DNA from: Bacteroidota bacterium
GTDB lineage: Bacteria; Bacteroidota; Ignavibacteria; Ignavibacteriales; Melioribacteraceae
Assembly (NCBI GenBank): GCA_018829205.1
Contig: JAHJUE010000007.1
Location: 1 to 64,000 of the forward strand
Direction: 5' to 3'
Length of the DNA: 64,000 bases
Shown: in pieces, positions 55,312 through 64,000 of the stretch
Layout of the letters: every line of letters begins with the position of its first letter
Numbering within the stretch: position 1 is the stretch's first letter
Position numbers and translations under genes: made by a program
Notes under the pieces: model-generated
Seen by the model: the letters and a program-made list of their open reading frames with translations, nothing else
Database searches by the model: none
What the model was told of the DNA's origin: nothing

Positions 55312-56001
55312 TTAAAAGTATGCAGCTACACCGATATGGATAGAAAGCAGATCGGTAGTAGATTTTTTGGCATTATAAGTAATCGAAGAATTCGCCGGAT
55401 TTATTACAACCGAACCTTCGGTTAAATATTCTGACTCGCTTCCAAGAAGATAACGGGCTTTCAGATCAAGGTATATATCAGGACCAATACCTAAACCGGG
55501 AACAAGGTTTATTAATATTCCTCCGCCAAACCCGTAACTGAACGCGAAATCGTCAAAGTTTGTTGATGAAGCAAATTTTTCGTCATTGTTTGTGCCTTTT
55601 ACTTCAGTGGTCGTAAACAAATAGGTACCTCCGACAAGTCCTTCTACATAAGGACGAATAGGTCCGCCCAACGGAGAAACCAATGCGAGCAAATGAAAAT
55701 TAGCAAGATTATAACTTCTATCAACATCAACCGTAACATCCGGCACATAAACACTTAACGGCGCTTGTCTTGATTCATTCCCGTAAACCATATAAGCCGC
55801 GCTTACACCAATACTAAAAGGCGTAAAAATACCTGGCGATGATAATGTTCCCTGAACCTGCAGGCCGTATCCCAGTTTATCAATATTATCTTTAAATTCA
55901 CCCTGCGGAAGACCAAGCATTAAACTCCCGCTTAACGTTTGGGCTGAAATGCTTCCCGCAAGGAAAAACAATAGAATAAGTAAAGCATTGATTTTTTTCA
56001 T
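55312..56001 (-). CDS. Outer-membrane beta-barrel protein
   Basis: This 229-residue protein has a signal peptide (about 20 residues, ending SAQ) and a body with repeated alternating strands and glycine-rich turns (SYGFGGGILINLVPGLGIGPD). The C-terminal strand IHIGVAAYF ends in Phe. This fits a small eight-stranded outer-membrane barrel. Ligand or function unknown. It lies directly next to the MITE-like element, whose end is only 9 bases from its stop. Confidence 0.8.
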   Translation of the reverse strand: MKKINALLILLFFLAGSISAQTLSGSLMLGLPQGEFKDNIDKLGYGLQVQGTLSSPGIFTPFSIGVSAAYMVYGNESRQAPLSVYVPDVTVDVDRSYNLANFHLLALVSPLGGPIRPYVEGLVGGTYLFTTTEVKGTNNDEKFASSTNFDDFAFSYGFGGGILINLVPGLGIGPDIYLDLKARYLLGSESEYLTEGSVVINPANSSITYNAKKSTTDLLSIHIGVAAYF

Positions 56002-56038
56002 AATTAGATTATCTCCGATAGTTGTATTAAGTTTTTAA

Positions 56039-56641
56039 TTAATCGAATTTTATATCATGTTCAAAAGACGATTGATTTAAATTCATATATTCATCAAATG
56101 GAATTTCTAAAGTACCGAACATTTTTAAATGCTCGGTTTGAAACTGAACGTCAAGCAGTTTATAGCCCTTTTGATTTAATCTTTCTATTAATTTTACAAG
56201 CGCCGCTTTTGATGCCTGCGTAACTTTTGAAAACATTGACTCGCCGTAAAAAGCGCCTCTGTAAGCAACGCCGTATAGACCGCCCACAAGTTCCGACTTT
56301 TGGTAAACTTCCACCGAATGTAGATAACCTATTTCATGCAGCCCCTTATAAGCATTAATAAGTTTCGTGGAAATCCATGTCTCTTTTCTGTCCGCGCAAT
56401 TTTTAACAACTTCCATTGTCGCCAGATCATAACGGTATTCAAAGTCGCATTCATCCATAAATTTTTTTAGAGTCCGCGGAACGTTAAAACCATCCAGTGG
56501 AATTATTGTCCTAGTTTCAGGCAAATACCAGTTTACTTCTCCGTCATCTTCAGCCATTGGAAATGCGCCGTTAGCGTAAAGCTTAATCATATTATAAGGA
56601 AGCAGGAGTTCGTCTTTATTTACAAATCTTTCGTCATTCAT
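56039..56641 (-). CDS. aat: Leucyl/phenylalanyl-tRNA-protein transferase
   Basis: This 200-residue enzyme attaches Leu or Phe to N-terminal Arg or Lys of proteins, marking them for ClpS/ClpAP degradation (bacterial N-end rule). Characteristic segments are LYANGAFPMAEDDGEVNWYLPET, GYLHSVEVYQ, GGLYGVAYRGAFYGESMFS and LLDVQFQTEHLKMFG (all present, each given here in part). The length is slightly below that of the E. coli enzyme. The gene stands alone; clpS is not in the window. Confidence 0.95.
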   Translation of the reverse strand: MNDERFVNKDELLLPYNMIKLYANGAFPMAEDDGEVNWYLPETRTIIPLDGFNVPRTLKKFMDECDFEYRYDLATMEVVKNCADRKETWISTKLINAYKGLHEIGYLHSVEVYQKSELVGGLYGVAYRGAFYGESMFSKVTQASKAALVKLIERLNQKGYKLLDVQFQTEHLKMFGTLEIPFDEYMNLNQSSFEHDIKFD

Positions 56642-56762
56642 TTTTAAATTGTATTAATCTCAATAATCGGACCAGTAATTTATAAAATAAAAAAGAATAT
56701 TATTTCGAAATCGATTCATATTTCATTATAATTACAACAATTTTTACCGGAGATTTTATTAA

Positions 56763-57671
56763 GTGTCTATTTCTGAAAAATACCGTTCACTTTTATATTC
56801 ACTAAGCGCTGTTTTATTCTGGTCAACGATTGCTACGGCATTTAAGATTACACTTGCCGGGATGAACAGTTTCCAGCTTGTGTTTTACGCTTCACTTGCA
56901 AGCTCGATTGTTCTTGGTATTTTCGCTTACAATAAAACAAATAATTTAGGAAAGATACTATTTTCAAAATATAACTTGTTTAAGAACCTTTTGATGGGAT
57001 TTATAAATCCTTTTGTTTTTTATTTTGTTTTGATAAAAGCTTACGATCTTTTAACAGCCCAGGAAGCTATGATACTTAATTATTCATGGCCGATAGTTCT
57101 TTCTATTTTTTCAGTGATATTTTTAAAGGATAAATTTTCGTCTAAAACCATCCTTGGATTAATTACCGCTTTTGTAGGAGTTATAATTATAGCAACACAC
57201 GGTGATTTTTCATCGTTATCATTTCATCATTTGTTGGGAACATCTTTAGCACTTACCAGCACATTAATTTGGTCGGCTTTTTGGATTTTAAATTTAAAAG
57301 ACAAACGGGAAGATATAGTAAAATTATTCGGGGCCTTTTTCTTCGGTACAATTTATACGGCTGTTTATTTATTGTTTTTTGATTCATTTTTAATTGACGA
57401 ATCAATTTATATTTTAGGCGCAGTTTATATTGGACTTTTTGAGATGGGAATTACCTTTGTACTTTGGTTAAAGGGATTGTCACTTTCACAAAACAGGGCT
57501 AATACATCTACCCTTGTATTCCTTTCCCCTTTTCTTTCATTGATTTTTATAATGATTATACTCGGCGAACAATTGTATCTTTCATCAATTTCCGGTTTAT
57601 TTTTCATAATTGCGGGAATATTTATTCAGCAAACCGGGAAGAAAAAATCTCAGCTTAATATAAAAGTCTGA
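56763..57671 (+). CDS. EamA-family (DMT) transporter
   Basis: This 302-residue inner-membrane protein has ten predicted helices arranged as two EamA repeats (about 10-140 and 150-290). A typical Pro-containing helix SWPIVLSIFSVIFLKDKFS closes the first repeat. The start is GTG at 56763 with CGGAG upstream. It probably exports a small metabolite or amino acid; the substrate cannot be predicted. It overlaps the convergent metallo-hydrolase gene by 22 bases at the 3' ends. Confidence 0.9.
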   Translation: MSISEKYRSLLYSLSAVLFWSTIATAFKITLAGMNSFQLVFYASLASSIVLGIFAYNKTNNLGKILFSKYNLFKNLLMGFINPFVFYFVLIKAYDLLTAQEAMILNYSWPIVLSIFSVIFLKDKFSSKTILGLITAFVGVIIIATHGDFSSLSFHHLLGTSLALTSTLIWSAFWILNLKDKREDIVKLFGAFFFGTIYTAVYLLFFDSFLIDESIYILGAVYIGLFEMGITFVLWLKGLSLSQNRANTSTLVFLSPFLSLIFIMIILGEQLYLSSISGLFFIIAGIFIQQTGKKKSQLNIKV

Positions 57672-58597
57672 CCAATTTCCTGAAGTCCGATTTTAATTTT
57701 ATAATTGGGCGCCGAGTTCAACATCCAGCTTATAGGTTCTTCGAAAGGTTCGCTCCCCTGCTGGAATGTTTTTGTATGCATTGGAATAAAATATTTTGCG
57801 TTAATATTATCAGCCATCTGAAGGGCTTCTTCCGGATTACAGTGCGCCCTTTTCCACGGATTGTAAGCACCGATGGGCATAAGCGCAACATCAATATTTT
57901 CATTTTTTAAGATTTCAAATTTGTCGGTATTTGTAGTATCCCCGGCAAATAATACCTTCTTCCCGTTTCTTTCAATTAAGTAGGCATTATAACTTCTTCC
58001 GTCAAAATGATATCCTTTGGAACGGTCTTTTTCCCAAGGAAATCTCCAGCCGAAATGTTTAACTTCAAGAGCTTTAAATTTGATATCATGAATTTCAAAT
58101 TCATTTCCCCAGTCCATTACTTTTAATGATTTCCAATTTAAATCGCTAATCACGTCGTCGGTATTGTAGGCTGTTATCACATCTATCTGATCCGGATATT
58201 TATCGGATAATTCCTCAAGTGTAGGGTAATCCATATGGTCCATATGCGCGTGCGATAAAAGTATTAAATCCGGTTTGGGAAGTTCATCAAAACTTAATGC
58301 CGGAGGGGTAAGTCTCGAAGGCCCTAAACTTGTCCCGAAAAAGTATAACCCAACCGAGCCGAATAAAACCGGATCGGTTAATATCCATTTCCCAAAAAAA
58401 TTAATCAGCATTGTAGAATGACCGATCCATGCTATAGTTAATTTATCTTTTTCCCATTCACCGGGCCGGGGTAAATAATTTAATCCTTCTTTAACATTGG
58501 GAAAACCATAAGTGTTTTTTACAAAGGGGGGCAGAATTAAAGAACCTAGCCCTGCGATAAAACTGTTTTTAATAAATTTTCTTCTCGTATTTTTCAT
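57650..58597 (-). CDS. Tat-exported metallo-beta-lactamase-fold hydrolase (UlaG/NAPE-PLD-like)
   Basis: This 315-residue protein has a twin-arginine signal (TRRKFIKNSF, residues 4-13, then a hydrophobic stretch) and an MBL fold with the zinc motif SHAHMDHMDYP (H116, H118, D120, H121). Further ligands are likely in LFAGDT (Asp) and PMHTKTF (His). The pattern resembles the UlaG-like branch that includes N-acyl phosphatidylethanolamine phospholipase D, so a lipid or phosphoester substrate is possible. The 3' end overlaps the EamA gene. Tat export suggests folding and metal loading in the cytoplasm before export. Confidence 0.9.
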   Translation of the reverse strand: MKNTRRKFIKNSFIAGLGSLILPPFVKNTYGFPNVKEGLNYLPRPGEWEKDKLTIAWIGHSTMLINFFGKWILTDPVLFGSVGLYFFGTSLGPSRLTPPALSFDELPKPDLILLSHAHMDHMDYPTLEELSDKYPDQIDVITAYNTDDVISDLNWKSLKVMDWGNEFEIHDIKFKALEVKHFGWRFPWEKDRSKGYHFDGRSYNAYLIERNGKKVLFAGDTTNTDKFEILKNENIDVALMPIGAYNPWKRAHCNPEEALQMADNINAKYFIPMHTKTFQQGSEPFEEPISWMLNSAPNYKIKIGLQEIGQTFILS

Positions 58598-58617
58598 GTA
58601 ATTGTAAACTGAATATT

Positions 58618-58902
58618 TCTTATAAAAGTTTCAATAAATTTATTTTTATTAATATCGCAGACCCGCGGATCTGAATTATCGTTATTGAATAAATGTAAAT
58701 AATGATTTCCACAAATCATAGTTTTGAATTTATTTTTATATGCGCTATAAATCCTTATAGTTTATTTGTTTCTTTAATTCTGCATTAAATCTTAATCTTA
58801 TTAATTCAATTTATAGCAATTGAATATTTCTAATGTAATTACTATTATTATCCCGTATTTCATTTCTCAATAACAGTTATCAAAATTTTCCCGAGTGATA
58901 AA
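58618..58902. other. AT-rich intergenic region without a recognisable gene
   Basis: The interval between the divergent MBL hydrolase gene and the short exported ORF is very AT-rich. I see no RNA gene or strong hairpin. It should hold the promoter of the MBL gene. Confidence 0.3.
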
Positions 58903-59136
58903 ATGAAAAAATTAATATTATTTTTTTTCTTATTGATTACATACAACTCAATAAACGCTCAGTTCTTAAACTTCACGTCAAAAAATATATATTTCTTAAA
59001 AAGTTTTATAACCGACTCAAGGTTTAAAACTATTTGGCTTCAAAATCAATCGGAGTGGCAGCTGTCAAGATCAGCAGTCTTTGTAAATCTATCTGATAAA
59101 TATTTAAAAACAATCATCTTCACAATAAATTTATGA
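58903..59136 (+). CDS. Possible small exported protein
   Basis: This 77-residue frame starts with a credible signal peptide (LILFFFLLITYNSINAQ, cut after AQ). The mature part of about 58 residues contains no known motif. The upstream context (CGAGTGATAAAATG) holds a weak GAG-like ribosome site. It could be a real small secreted protein or a decayed remnant of a longer exported gene. It lies in otherwise empty DNA. Confidence 0.35.
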   Translation: MKKLILFFFLLITYNSINAQFLNFTSKNIYFLKSFITDSRFKTIWLQNQSEWQLSRSAVFVNLSDKYLKTIIFTINL

Positions 59137-59286
59137 TCCGGACATTTTGTTATTGGTCATTTGAAAGATTAGCTGAAATGCTTCCTTATGAATTTGAACC
59201 CTAATAAACCATAATAACTTTTCCCGCGCAATTTGAACCTTCAACGCCTTTTGTTTGTTCTCTTAATAAATTACAAAGGATAATTG

Positions 59287-59748
59287 ATGAAAGTTTACGA
59301 GTTAAAAAGAGAACAGTTATTAAAAACTGATATAAAAACAGCATGGACTTATTTTTCAAACCCTAAAAATCTAAATGAAATTACTCCGCCGGATTTAAAC
59401 TTTGAAATTATTTCGGAATTAAAAGAAAACATGTATAATGGACAGATAATAATCTATAAAATTGGAATACTGCCGGGCATAAAACAAAGTTGGGTTACCG
59501 AGATTAAAGCGGTTGAACCCGGTAAAATGTTTATTGACGAGCAGCGGTTCGGGCCCTATAAGTTCTGGCATCACAAACATATTTTTGAGGAAACCGAAAA
59601 AGGTGTTTTGGCAATTGATTTAATTCATTATTCACTACCCTTTGGTTTTATTGGAAGACTTGTATATAATTTGTTTGTTAAAAGTAAACTCAATGAAATA
59701 TTTACCTACCGGTATAATACTTTAGAAGAACGTTTTAATAAATTTTAG
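59287..59748 (+). CDS. SRPBCC-family (START-like) ligand-binding protein
   Basis: This protein of about 153 residues resembles the SRPBCC/polyketide-cyclase fold: KTAWTYFSNPKNLNEITPPDL near the start, then W.TEIKAVEPGKMFIDEQRFGPYKFWHHKH, each only partly quoted. It lacks a signal peptide and is probably cytoplasmic. The TTG at 59284 is in frame but the ATG at 59287, with AAAGGA upstream, is preferred. Ligand unknown. It is followed by a DUF1569 and a 2OG-oxygenase gene in the same direction. Confidence 0.85.
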   Translation: MKVYELKREQLLKTDIKTAWTYFSNPKNLNEITPPDLNFEIISELKENMYNGQIIIYKIGILPGIKQSWVTEIKAVEPGKMFIDEQRFGPYKFWHHKHIFEETEKGVLAIDLIHYSLPFGFIGRLVYNLFVKSKLNEIFTYRYNTLEERFNKF

Positions 59749-59803
59749 TTTGCAAAATAATAGTATGCTTGTTTATATTGCTTTATAAACAAAAGGAATC
59801 CGC

Positions 59804-60256
59804 ATGGATAAACCGCTCATTAAAAAACTGGAATTATTAAATAATTTGAAAATAGATTCAAAACCATTGTGGGGAAAAATGACAGCTCAACATATGGTGG
59901 AACATCTTGTCGGCGCTTTTGAAATGTCTTTCGATAAATTAAAATTGAACTGTTTTAATCCTCCTGAAAAGTTGCCAGTATTAAAAAAATTCCTGATGAG
60001 CAATCGTCCGCTTCCAAAAGATTTTATAAATCCTGTTATAGGCCCCGATTTACAACCTCTTAGATTCCCGAATCTTCAGAATGCCGTTTGGGAATTAACA
60101 AATTGCGTAAACAAATACTATGAGCATTTCAACGACAATCCGGATGCGCTTACTACAAATCCAACTTTCGGAGAATTAAATAAAAAAGAGTGGGATGTAT
60201 TTCACGAAAAGCATATTACACATCATTTCACACAATTCGGGCTTGAAGATAAATAA
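59804..60256 (+). CDS. DinB-like (DUF1569) protein
   Basis: This 150-residue helical-bundle protein has the pattern WGKMTAQHMVEHLVGAFEMS near residue 24 and HEKHITHHFTQFGL at the end. In DinB-like proteins the histidines of such segments can bind a divalent metal. Function unknown; members act as thiol-S-transferases in other families. No signal peptide or membrane helix. Confidence 0.8.
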   Translation: MDKPLIKKLELLNNLKIDSKPLWGKMTAQHMVEHLVGAFEMSFDKLKLNCFNPPEKLPVLKKFLMSNRPLPKDFINPVIGPDLQPLRFPNLQNAVWELTNCVNKYYEHFNDNPDALTTNPTFGELNKKEWDVFHEKHITHHFTQFGLEDK

Positions 60257-60347
60257 TTAATTCTCTTTTGAAATTTGAAATAACAGTACTATATTTTCCA
60301 GCCACATTAGGAAGCGCTTTAACATTACAAACAACATTTCGAATTTC

Positions 60348-60968
60348 ATGGTTAGTGAATCTATTATTGAAAAGATAATAGATGATTTAGCAGAAAAAGG
60401 ATGGTCTTGCCGAAAGAATATCCTGCCGGAATCTTTTTTAAATATTTTGCTGAATGAAGCTTTGGAACTCTGGAATAATGGGGAGTTTAACAAAGCCGGA
60501 ATAGGCCGCCAAAATAATTCTTATATCCGGCCGGAAATAAGAAGCGATAGAATTTTTTGGCTTGATGAAAATAATTTATCCTGCGCGCAAACATTATATT
60601 TCGATTTTATTAATAATCTAAAATTGCGAATAAATAAAAATTTTTTCCTCTCCTTAAAAACATTTGAAGCTCACTTTGCAGGCTACCCGAAAGGTTCGTT
60701 TTACAAAAAACATCTTGATCAATTCCAATCGGTGCAGAACAGATTAATATCAGTAATCCTTTATTTAAATTTTGATTGGAAGGAAGTATACGGCGGTAAA
60801 CTTAGAATTTATTTAAATGAAAATAATTTTGAAGATATACTTCCTGAAGCAGGAACTTTAGTATGTTTTAGGAGCGATTTAATTTATCACGAAGTTTTAA
60901 AATGCACAAAAGAGAGATTCAGTTTAACAGGCTGGTTAAGAAGAGACGAAGGAGTTTTTCCAGTATAA
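60348..60968 (+). CDS. 2-oxoglutarate/Fe(II)-dependent oxygenase
   Basis: This 206-residue protein has the iron ligands H-x-D in FYKKHLDQF and a distal His in LIYHEVLKC. An Arg, likely for 2-oxoglutarate, follows in ERFSLTGWLRRDE. The double-stranded beta-helix pattern (LISVILYLN, GGKLRIYL, GTLVCFRSDLIYHE) is typical of prolyl-4-hydroxylase-like enzymes. The substrate is unknown; protein hydroxylation or DNA/RNA demethylation cannot be told apart. Upstream region 60258-60347 is short and AT-rich. Confidence 0.88.
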   Translation: MVSESIIEKIIDDLAEKGWSCRKNILPESFLNILLNEALELWNNGEFNKAGIGRQNNSYIRPEIRSDRIFWLDENNLSCAQTLYFDFINNLKLRINKNFFLSLKTFEAHFAGYPKGSFYKKHLDQFQSVQNRLISVILYLNFDWKEVYGGKLRIYLNENNFEDILPEAGTLVCFRSDLIYHEVLKCTKERFSLTGWLRRDEGVFPV

Positions 60969-60976
60969 AATAATAA

Positions 60977-60990
60977 AGGGCTATTGCCCT
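60977..60990. terminator. Short hairpin between convergent genes
   Basis: AGGGC and GCCCT form a short stem with a TATT loop between the 2OG-oxygenase gene (stop 60968) and the convergent ABC permease gene (end 61010). It is weak, but its position suits termination. Confidence 0.35.
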
Positions 60991-61009
60991 CTATTAAACT
61001 AAAACTTTA

Positions 61010-63442
61010 TTACTCATATTTTAATGTCTTTGCCGGATTTGTTAACGAGGCTTTAACCGCTTGAAAACTTATAGTTGCAACCGCGATTAATAAAGCAATT
61101 ACACCCGCACTAATAAATATTGAAATTGTTATATCAGATTTATAAGCAAAGTTATTAAGCCAGAGATTCATTCCGTAATAAGCTATGGGCCATGCAATTA
61201 TGTTCGCAATCAAAATTAATTTTACAAACTCAAAAGTAAAACGCGAAACAATATTTGTTACTGAAGCGCCGAGTACTTTCCTAATTCCGATTTCTTTTGT
61301 TTTTTGTTCGGCCGCAAATGATGCTAAACCGAGCAAACCTAGACATGCAATAAACACGGCAAGAAATGAAAATACTCCGAATATTTCACCAAGCTGCTCT
61401 TCAGATTTATACAAACTATCAAAATCTTCATTTAAAAATGAATACTCAAAAGGATAATCCGAATTATATTTTTCCCATATACCTTTTAAATAATCTATAG
61501 CTGCCGGAAAGTTGCCTGAAAGTCTTATTGAAAAATTTCTTCCGTTTGTTTTTGTATTTACAAAAATAATAGGCGAAACTTCGTTGTGAAGAGATTCAAA
61601 ATTAAAATCTGCCAATACTCCAACTATTGTCCCCGGTACATCTCCGTAAACCAGCGGCTTACCAATCGCTTCATCCGGCGACCAGCCTAATCTTTTAGCT
61701 GCAAATTCATTTATTATGTACGAGCTAGAATCATCTGTAGAAAATTCACGGGAAAATTTTCGCCCCCCCAAAAGTTTAAATTGATATGTGTCAATAAAAT
61801 CGTTATCAACTTGAACCACCGCTAATCTAAATCCTAAAGGAACGGTTGAATTATTTTCATACCTTTCAGCACCCCAACTGTTTAAGAGTTTATCCGAAGG
61901 TATTAAATCCGAAGTAGCGGCGCTTGTAATATTAGGATTTTGCAAAAGTATAGATTTAAATCCATCAAGGTTTTCACGCATACTTTCTGATGCCGGTAAT
62001 ATTACAATTTGATCTTTATTAAACCCAAGCTTCTTGTTTTTAAAATATTCCATTTGATTTGAGACCACACTCATACTAATAATTAGTACAATTGAAATTG
62101 TAAACTGCGCAACTACCAATGTTGTTCTGAATAATGATCTGCCGGAACCTGGCTGACTGTTTCCCTTTAACACCGAAGATGGTTTAAAAGAAGAAAGCAG
62201 AAATGCAGGGTAACTTCCCGAAATAAGTCCGACAAGCAAAGCTATTAAAAATATTCCGCCGACTGCCGCAAAATTTTGGGTATAATTAACAGCTAATTCT
62301 TTACCAATAAAATTATTCAAGGCAGGCAACGCTGCTTCTAGCAATCCGATAGAAATTATAACCGCAAAAAATGTTATGAATAAGGATTCACCGATAAATT
62401 GATAAACCAGCTGCTTTTTATAAGCGCCCAAAACTTTACGCATTCCAATTTCTTTTGCTCGTTTGGATGATTTTGCGGTGGCTAAATTCATAAAATTAAT
62501 ACAAGCAATTAATAAAATAAAAACCGCAATAGCCGAGAACAAATATACATTAGTAATATCACCATTTTGTTCAAACTCTGAATTAAGATTTGAGTACAAA
62601 TGGATGTCGGTTAAATTTTGCAGATGTAATAAATTTGTTTTACTCGGAGGCTGCGTTGGATCATGACCCGTATGTCTTTTAATAGCCGCGCCGTAATGTT
62701 TATCAATAAAAGAAGGTATATTTATTTTCAGTTCTTCTTTTAATTTAGCGTTGCCCAATAGTAAATAAGTCGCGTAATTATTGCTGCTCCAGTTCGTTTC
62801 AAAAAAGTCCCGGCCAAAAACATTGTACAAAGAAATAAGTGAGCCGAGATAATCAAATTTAAAGTGAGAATTGCGCGGTACATCTTCAAAAACACCTGTA
62901 ACAAGCAAATCGGCCTGATCTTCGTAATTAATGGTTTTGCCAATCGGATTTTCATTTCCAAAAAGTTTTTTTGCCATGCTGTGTGAGATTACAACAGAGC
63001 CCGGCTCGGCCAAAGCTGTTTCTTTGTTGCCTTCAATCAATTTAAAATCGAATATTTTAAAAAAATCCTTTTCCGCCCAGTAAAATTTTTCTTCAATAAA
63101 AATCTTATTGTTATATTTTAATTTTGTGTTGTAGTCTGATAAAATTCTTACCATTCTTTCAATTGTTTGCGGATAATCATTAATTAAAAGGGTACCTATC
63201 GGCTGTGCAACTCTCGCGAGATGCAGGTTTGATTCACCATCCTGATTTAACCATTCGCGGGTAACTCTAACAATTCTGTCTTTTTTAGAATGAAATTGAT
63301 CGTAGCTAAGTTCATCTTGCACAAAAAGAAGAATGACTATGGCACACGCTATTCCAACCGCAAGACCGAGAATATTAATTAATGAGAATAGTTTATTTTT
63401 AAAGATGTTTCTGAATGCAATTTTAAAATAACTTTTTAACAT
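61010..63442 (-). CDS. MacB/FtsX-type ABC transporter permease
   Basis: This 810-residue permease begins with KSYFKIAFRNIFKNKLFSLI. It has two FtsX-type blocks: helix 1 near residue 20, a large periplasmic MacB_PCD domain, helices around 290-390, a second periplasmic domain, and helices around 680-800. EIGMRKVLGA and EIGIRKVLGA mark the two FtsX halves. Such permeases drive lipoprotein extraction, toxin or peptide export with a separate ATPase that is not in the window. A second, very similar permease follows on its upstream side, suggesting a gene duplication. Confidence 0.9.
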   Translation of the reverse strand: MLKSYFKIAFRNIFKNKLFSLINILGLAVGIACAIVILLFVQDELSYDQFHSKKDRIVRVTREWLNQDGESNLHLARVAQPIGTLLINDYPQTIERMVRILSDYNTKLKYNNKIFIEEKFYWAEKDFFKIFDFKLIEGNKETALAEPGSVVISHSMAKKLFGNENPIGKTINYEDQADLLVTGVFEDVPRNSHFKFDYLGSLISLYNVFGRDFFETNWSSNNYATYLLLGNAKLKEELKINIPSFIDKHYGAAIKRHTGHDPTQPPSKTNLLHLQNLTDIHLYSNLNSEFEQNGDITNVYLFSAIAVFILLIACINFMNLATAKSSKRAKEIGMRKVLGAYKKQLVYQFIGESLFITFFAVIISIGLLEAALPALNNFIGKELAVNYTQNFAAVGGIFLIALLVGLISGSYPAFLLSSFKPSSVLKGNSQPGSGRSLFRTTLVVAQFTISIVLIISMSVVSNQMEYFKNKKLGFNKDQIVILPASESMRENLDGFKSILLQNPNITSAATSDLIPSDKLLNSWGAERYENNSTVPLGFRLAVVQVDNDFIDTYQFKLLGGRKFSREFSTDDSSSYIINEFAAKRLGWSPDEAIGKPLVYGDVPGTIVGVLADFNFESLHNEVSPIIFVNTKTNGRNFSIRLSGNFPAAIDYLKGIWEKYNSDYPFEYSFLNEDFDSLYKSEEQLGEIFGVFSFLAVFIACLGLLGLASFAAEQKTKEIGIRKVLGASVTNIVSRFTFEFVKLILIANIIAWPIAYYGMNLWLNNFAYKSDITISIFISAGVIALLIAVATISFQAVKASLTNPAKTLKYE

Positions 63443-63508
63443 AATTCACCAATAAAGGTTGCCGTTAGAAAATTAGACTTACATTGCTAAAAAAGGTTGT
63501 AGTATAAA

Positions 63509-63547
63509 GGAAAAAATAAATCCGGAGAATTTAATTAAAATTCCCCG
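63509..63547 (-). terminator. Terminator after the partial upstream permease
   Basis: On the minus strand GGGGAATTT and AAATTCTCC pair (one G-T wobble) around a short loop, followed by a T-rich tract. It lies between the stop of the partial permease and the start of the next one, so the two are likely transcribed separately. Confidence 0.55.
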
Positions 63548-63554
63548 AATATTT

Positions 63555-64000
63555 TTATTCATATTTTAGCGAATCCACAGGATTAGTAAGTGCCGCTTTT
63601 ATTGCCTGTGTACTAACCGTAACAATAGCAATCAATAGTGCGGCTATGCCCGATAAAAGGAATATCCAAATTCCGATTTCAGTTCTATAATAAAAATCCT
63701 CAAGCCATCTGGTCATTACATAATACGCAATGGGCCATGCTATTAAGTTTGAAATTATAATCCATTTTGTAAATTCTTTTGATAACAAAATAAGAATAGA
63801 AAATACCGAAGCGCCTAATGTTTTTCTAATTCCTATTTCTTTTGTTCTTTGTTCTGCTGTGTATGCCGCCAAACCTAATAAACCAAGGCACGCAATTAAA
63901 ACGGCAAGCACTGCAAAAGACGTAAACAGTTTTCCTGTTCTTTGTTCGCTGGAATATATGCGGGCAAAATCATCGTCAAAAAACGTATATTCAAATGCCT
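63555..64000 (-). CDS. MacB/FtsX-type ABC permease, C-terminal part (cut by window edge)
   Basis: The reading frame stays open to the end of the window, so only the C-terminal 148 or so residues are seen. The FtsX segment EIGIRKTLGASVFSILILL and the final TQAIKAALTNPVDSLKYE match the neighbour's C-terminus (AVKASLTNPAKTLKYE). A GTG at 63911 inside the frame should not be taken as the start. The two genes are paralogues. Confidence 0.88.
   Translation of the reverse strand, partial: AFEYTFFDDDFARIYSSEQRTGKLFTSFAVLAVLIACLGLLGLAAYTAEQRTKEIGIRKTLGASVFSILILLSKEFTKWIIISNLIAWPIAYYVMTRWLEDFYYRTEIGIWIFLLSGIAALLIAIVTVSTQAIKAALTNPVDSLKYE

Noticed and set aside
63555-63911. Complete 118-residue permease starting at GTG 63911
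   Set aside because: The frame stays open to the window edge, and the upstream residues match the permease family, so it is a truncated view of a longer gene.

Overview
The window is AT-rich bacterial chromosome, most likely from an Ignavibacteria-like member of the Bacteroidota/Chlorobi group. The evidence is a type IX secretion (T9SS) C-terminal sorting domain (SNYPNPFNPSTNLEF), TonB-dependent receptors with carboxypeptidase-regulatory-like N-termini, a DUF4249 lipoprotein, lamin-tail/CARDB surface proteins, and one promoter of the TTTG/TAnnTTTG kind. Unlike many Bacteroidota, many genes carry strong Shine-Dalgarno sequences (GGAGG, AAAGGAG). No rRNA, tRNA, CRISPR array, transposase or prophage was seen. 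The right end cuts through a gene.

Layout. 0.2-9 kb: exported and surface proteins (a 1546-residue lamin-tail/CARDB protein, a metzincin-like protease with a T9SS tail, a propeller-like lipoprotein, an outer-membrane protein). 9-14 kb: a receiver-only response regulator and carAB. 14-20 kb: a TonB receptor with its DUF4249 lipoprotein, an RlpA-like lipoprotein, and a small redox group (DUF6132, DUF1858, TlpA-like). 20-28 kb: a minus-strand run of aceE, aceF, lpdA, an SPFH protein and a DUF971 protein. 28-36.5 kb: mfd, divergent from a LonB-like protease, then pyruvate kinase and an AmrS-type radical SAM enzyme.

36.5-41.8 kb is the most unusual part. A secreted unknown protein precedes five tandem paralogous seven-helix membrane proteins (P1-P5), with a histidine kinase overlapping the end of P1. 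Start codons run ATG, TTG, TTG and then, by homology, ATT and ATT. P4 and P5 arose by a recent 715-bp tandem duplication. The P1 stop lies in the context CTT TGA, and a +1 slip there would enter the kinase frame, as in prfB. I do not recognise this family.

41.9-52.5 kb: a methyl-cycle operon (nucleotidyltransferase, metK, ahcY), a nitronate-monooxygenase-like flavoprotein, two unknowns, dxr-rseP and a second TonB receptor. 52.5-56.6 kb: ECF sigma factor, anti-sigma factor, lipoprotein TonB and classical TonB in one operon, followed by an outer-membrane barrel protein and aat. 56.7-64 kb: EamA transporter, Tat-exported metallo-hydrolase, three small enzymes or binding proteins, and two MacB/FtsX-type ABC permeases.

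Intergenic DNA carries several hairpin families: TTTGTG..CTT.GTGGC elements including one 145-bp MITE-like copy, TGTAGCACAGA hairpins, and GTCATTCC/ATTCCGGC palindromes.
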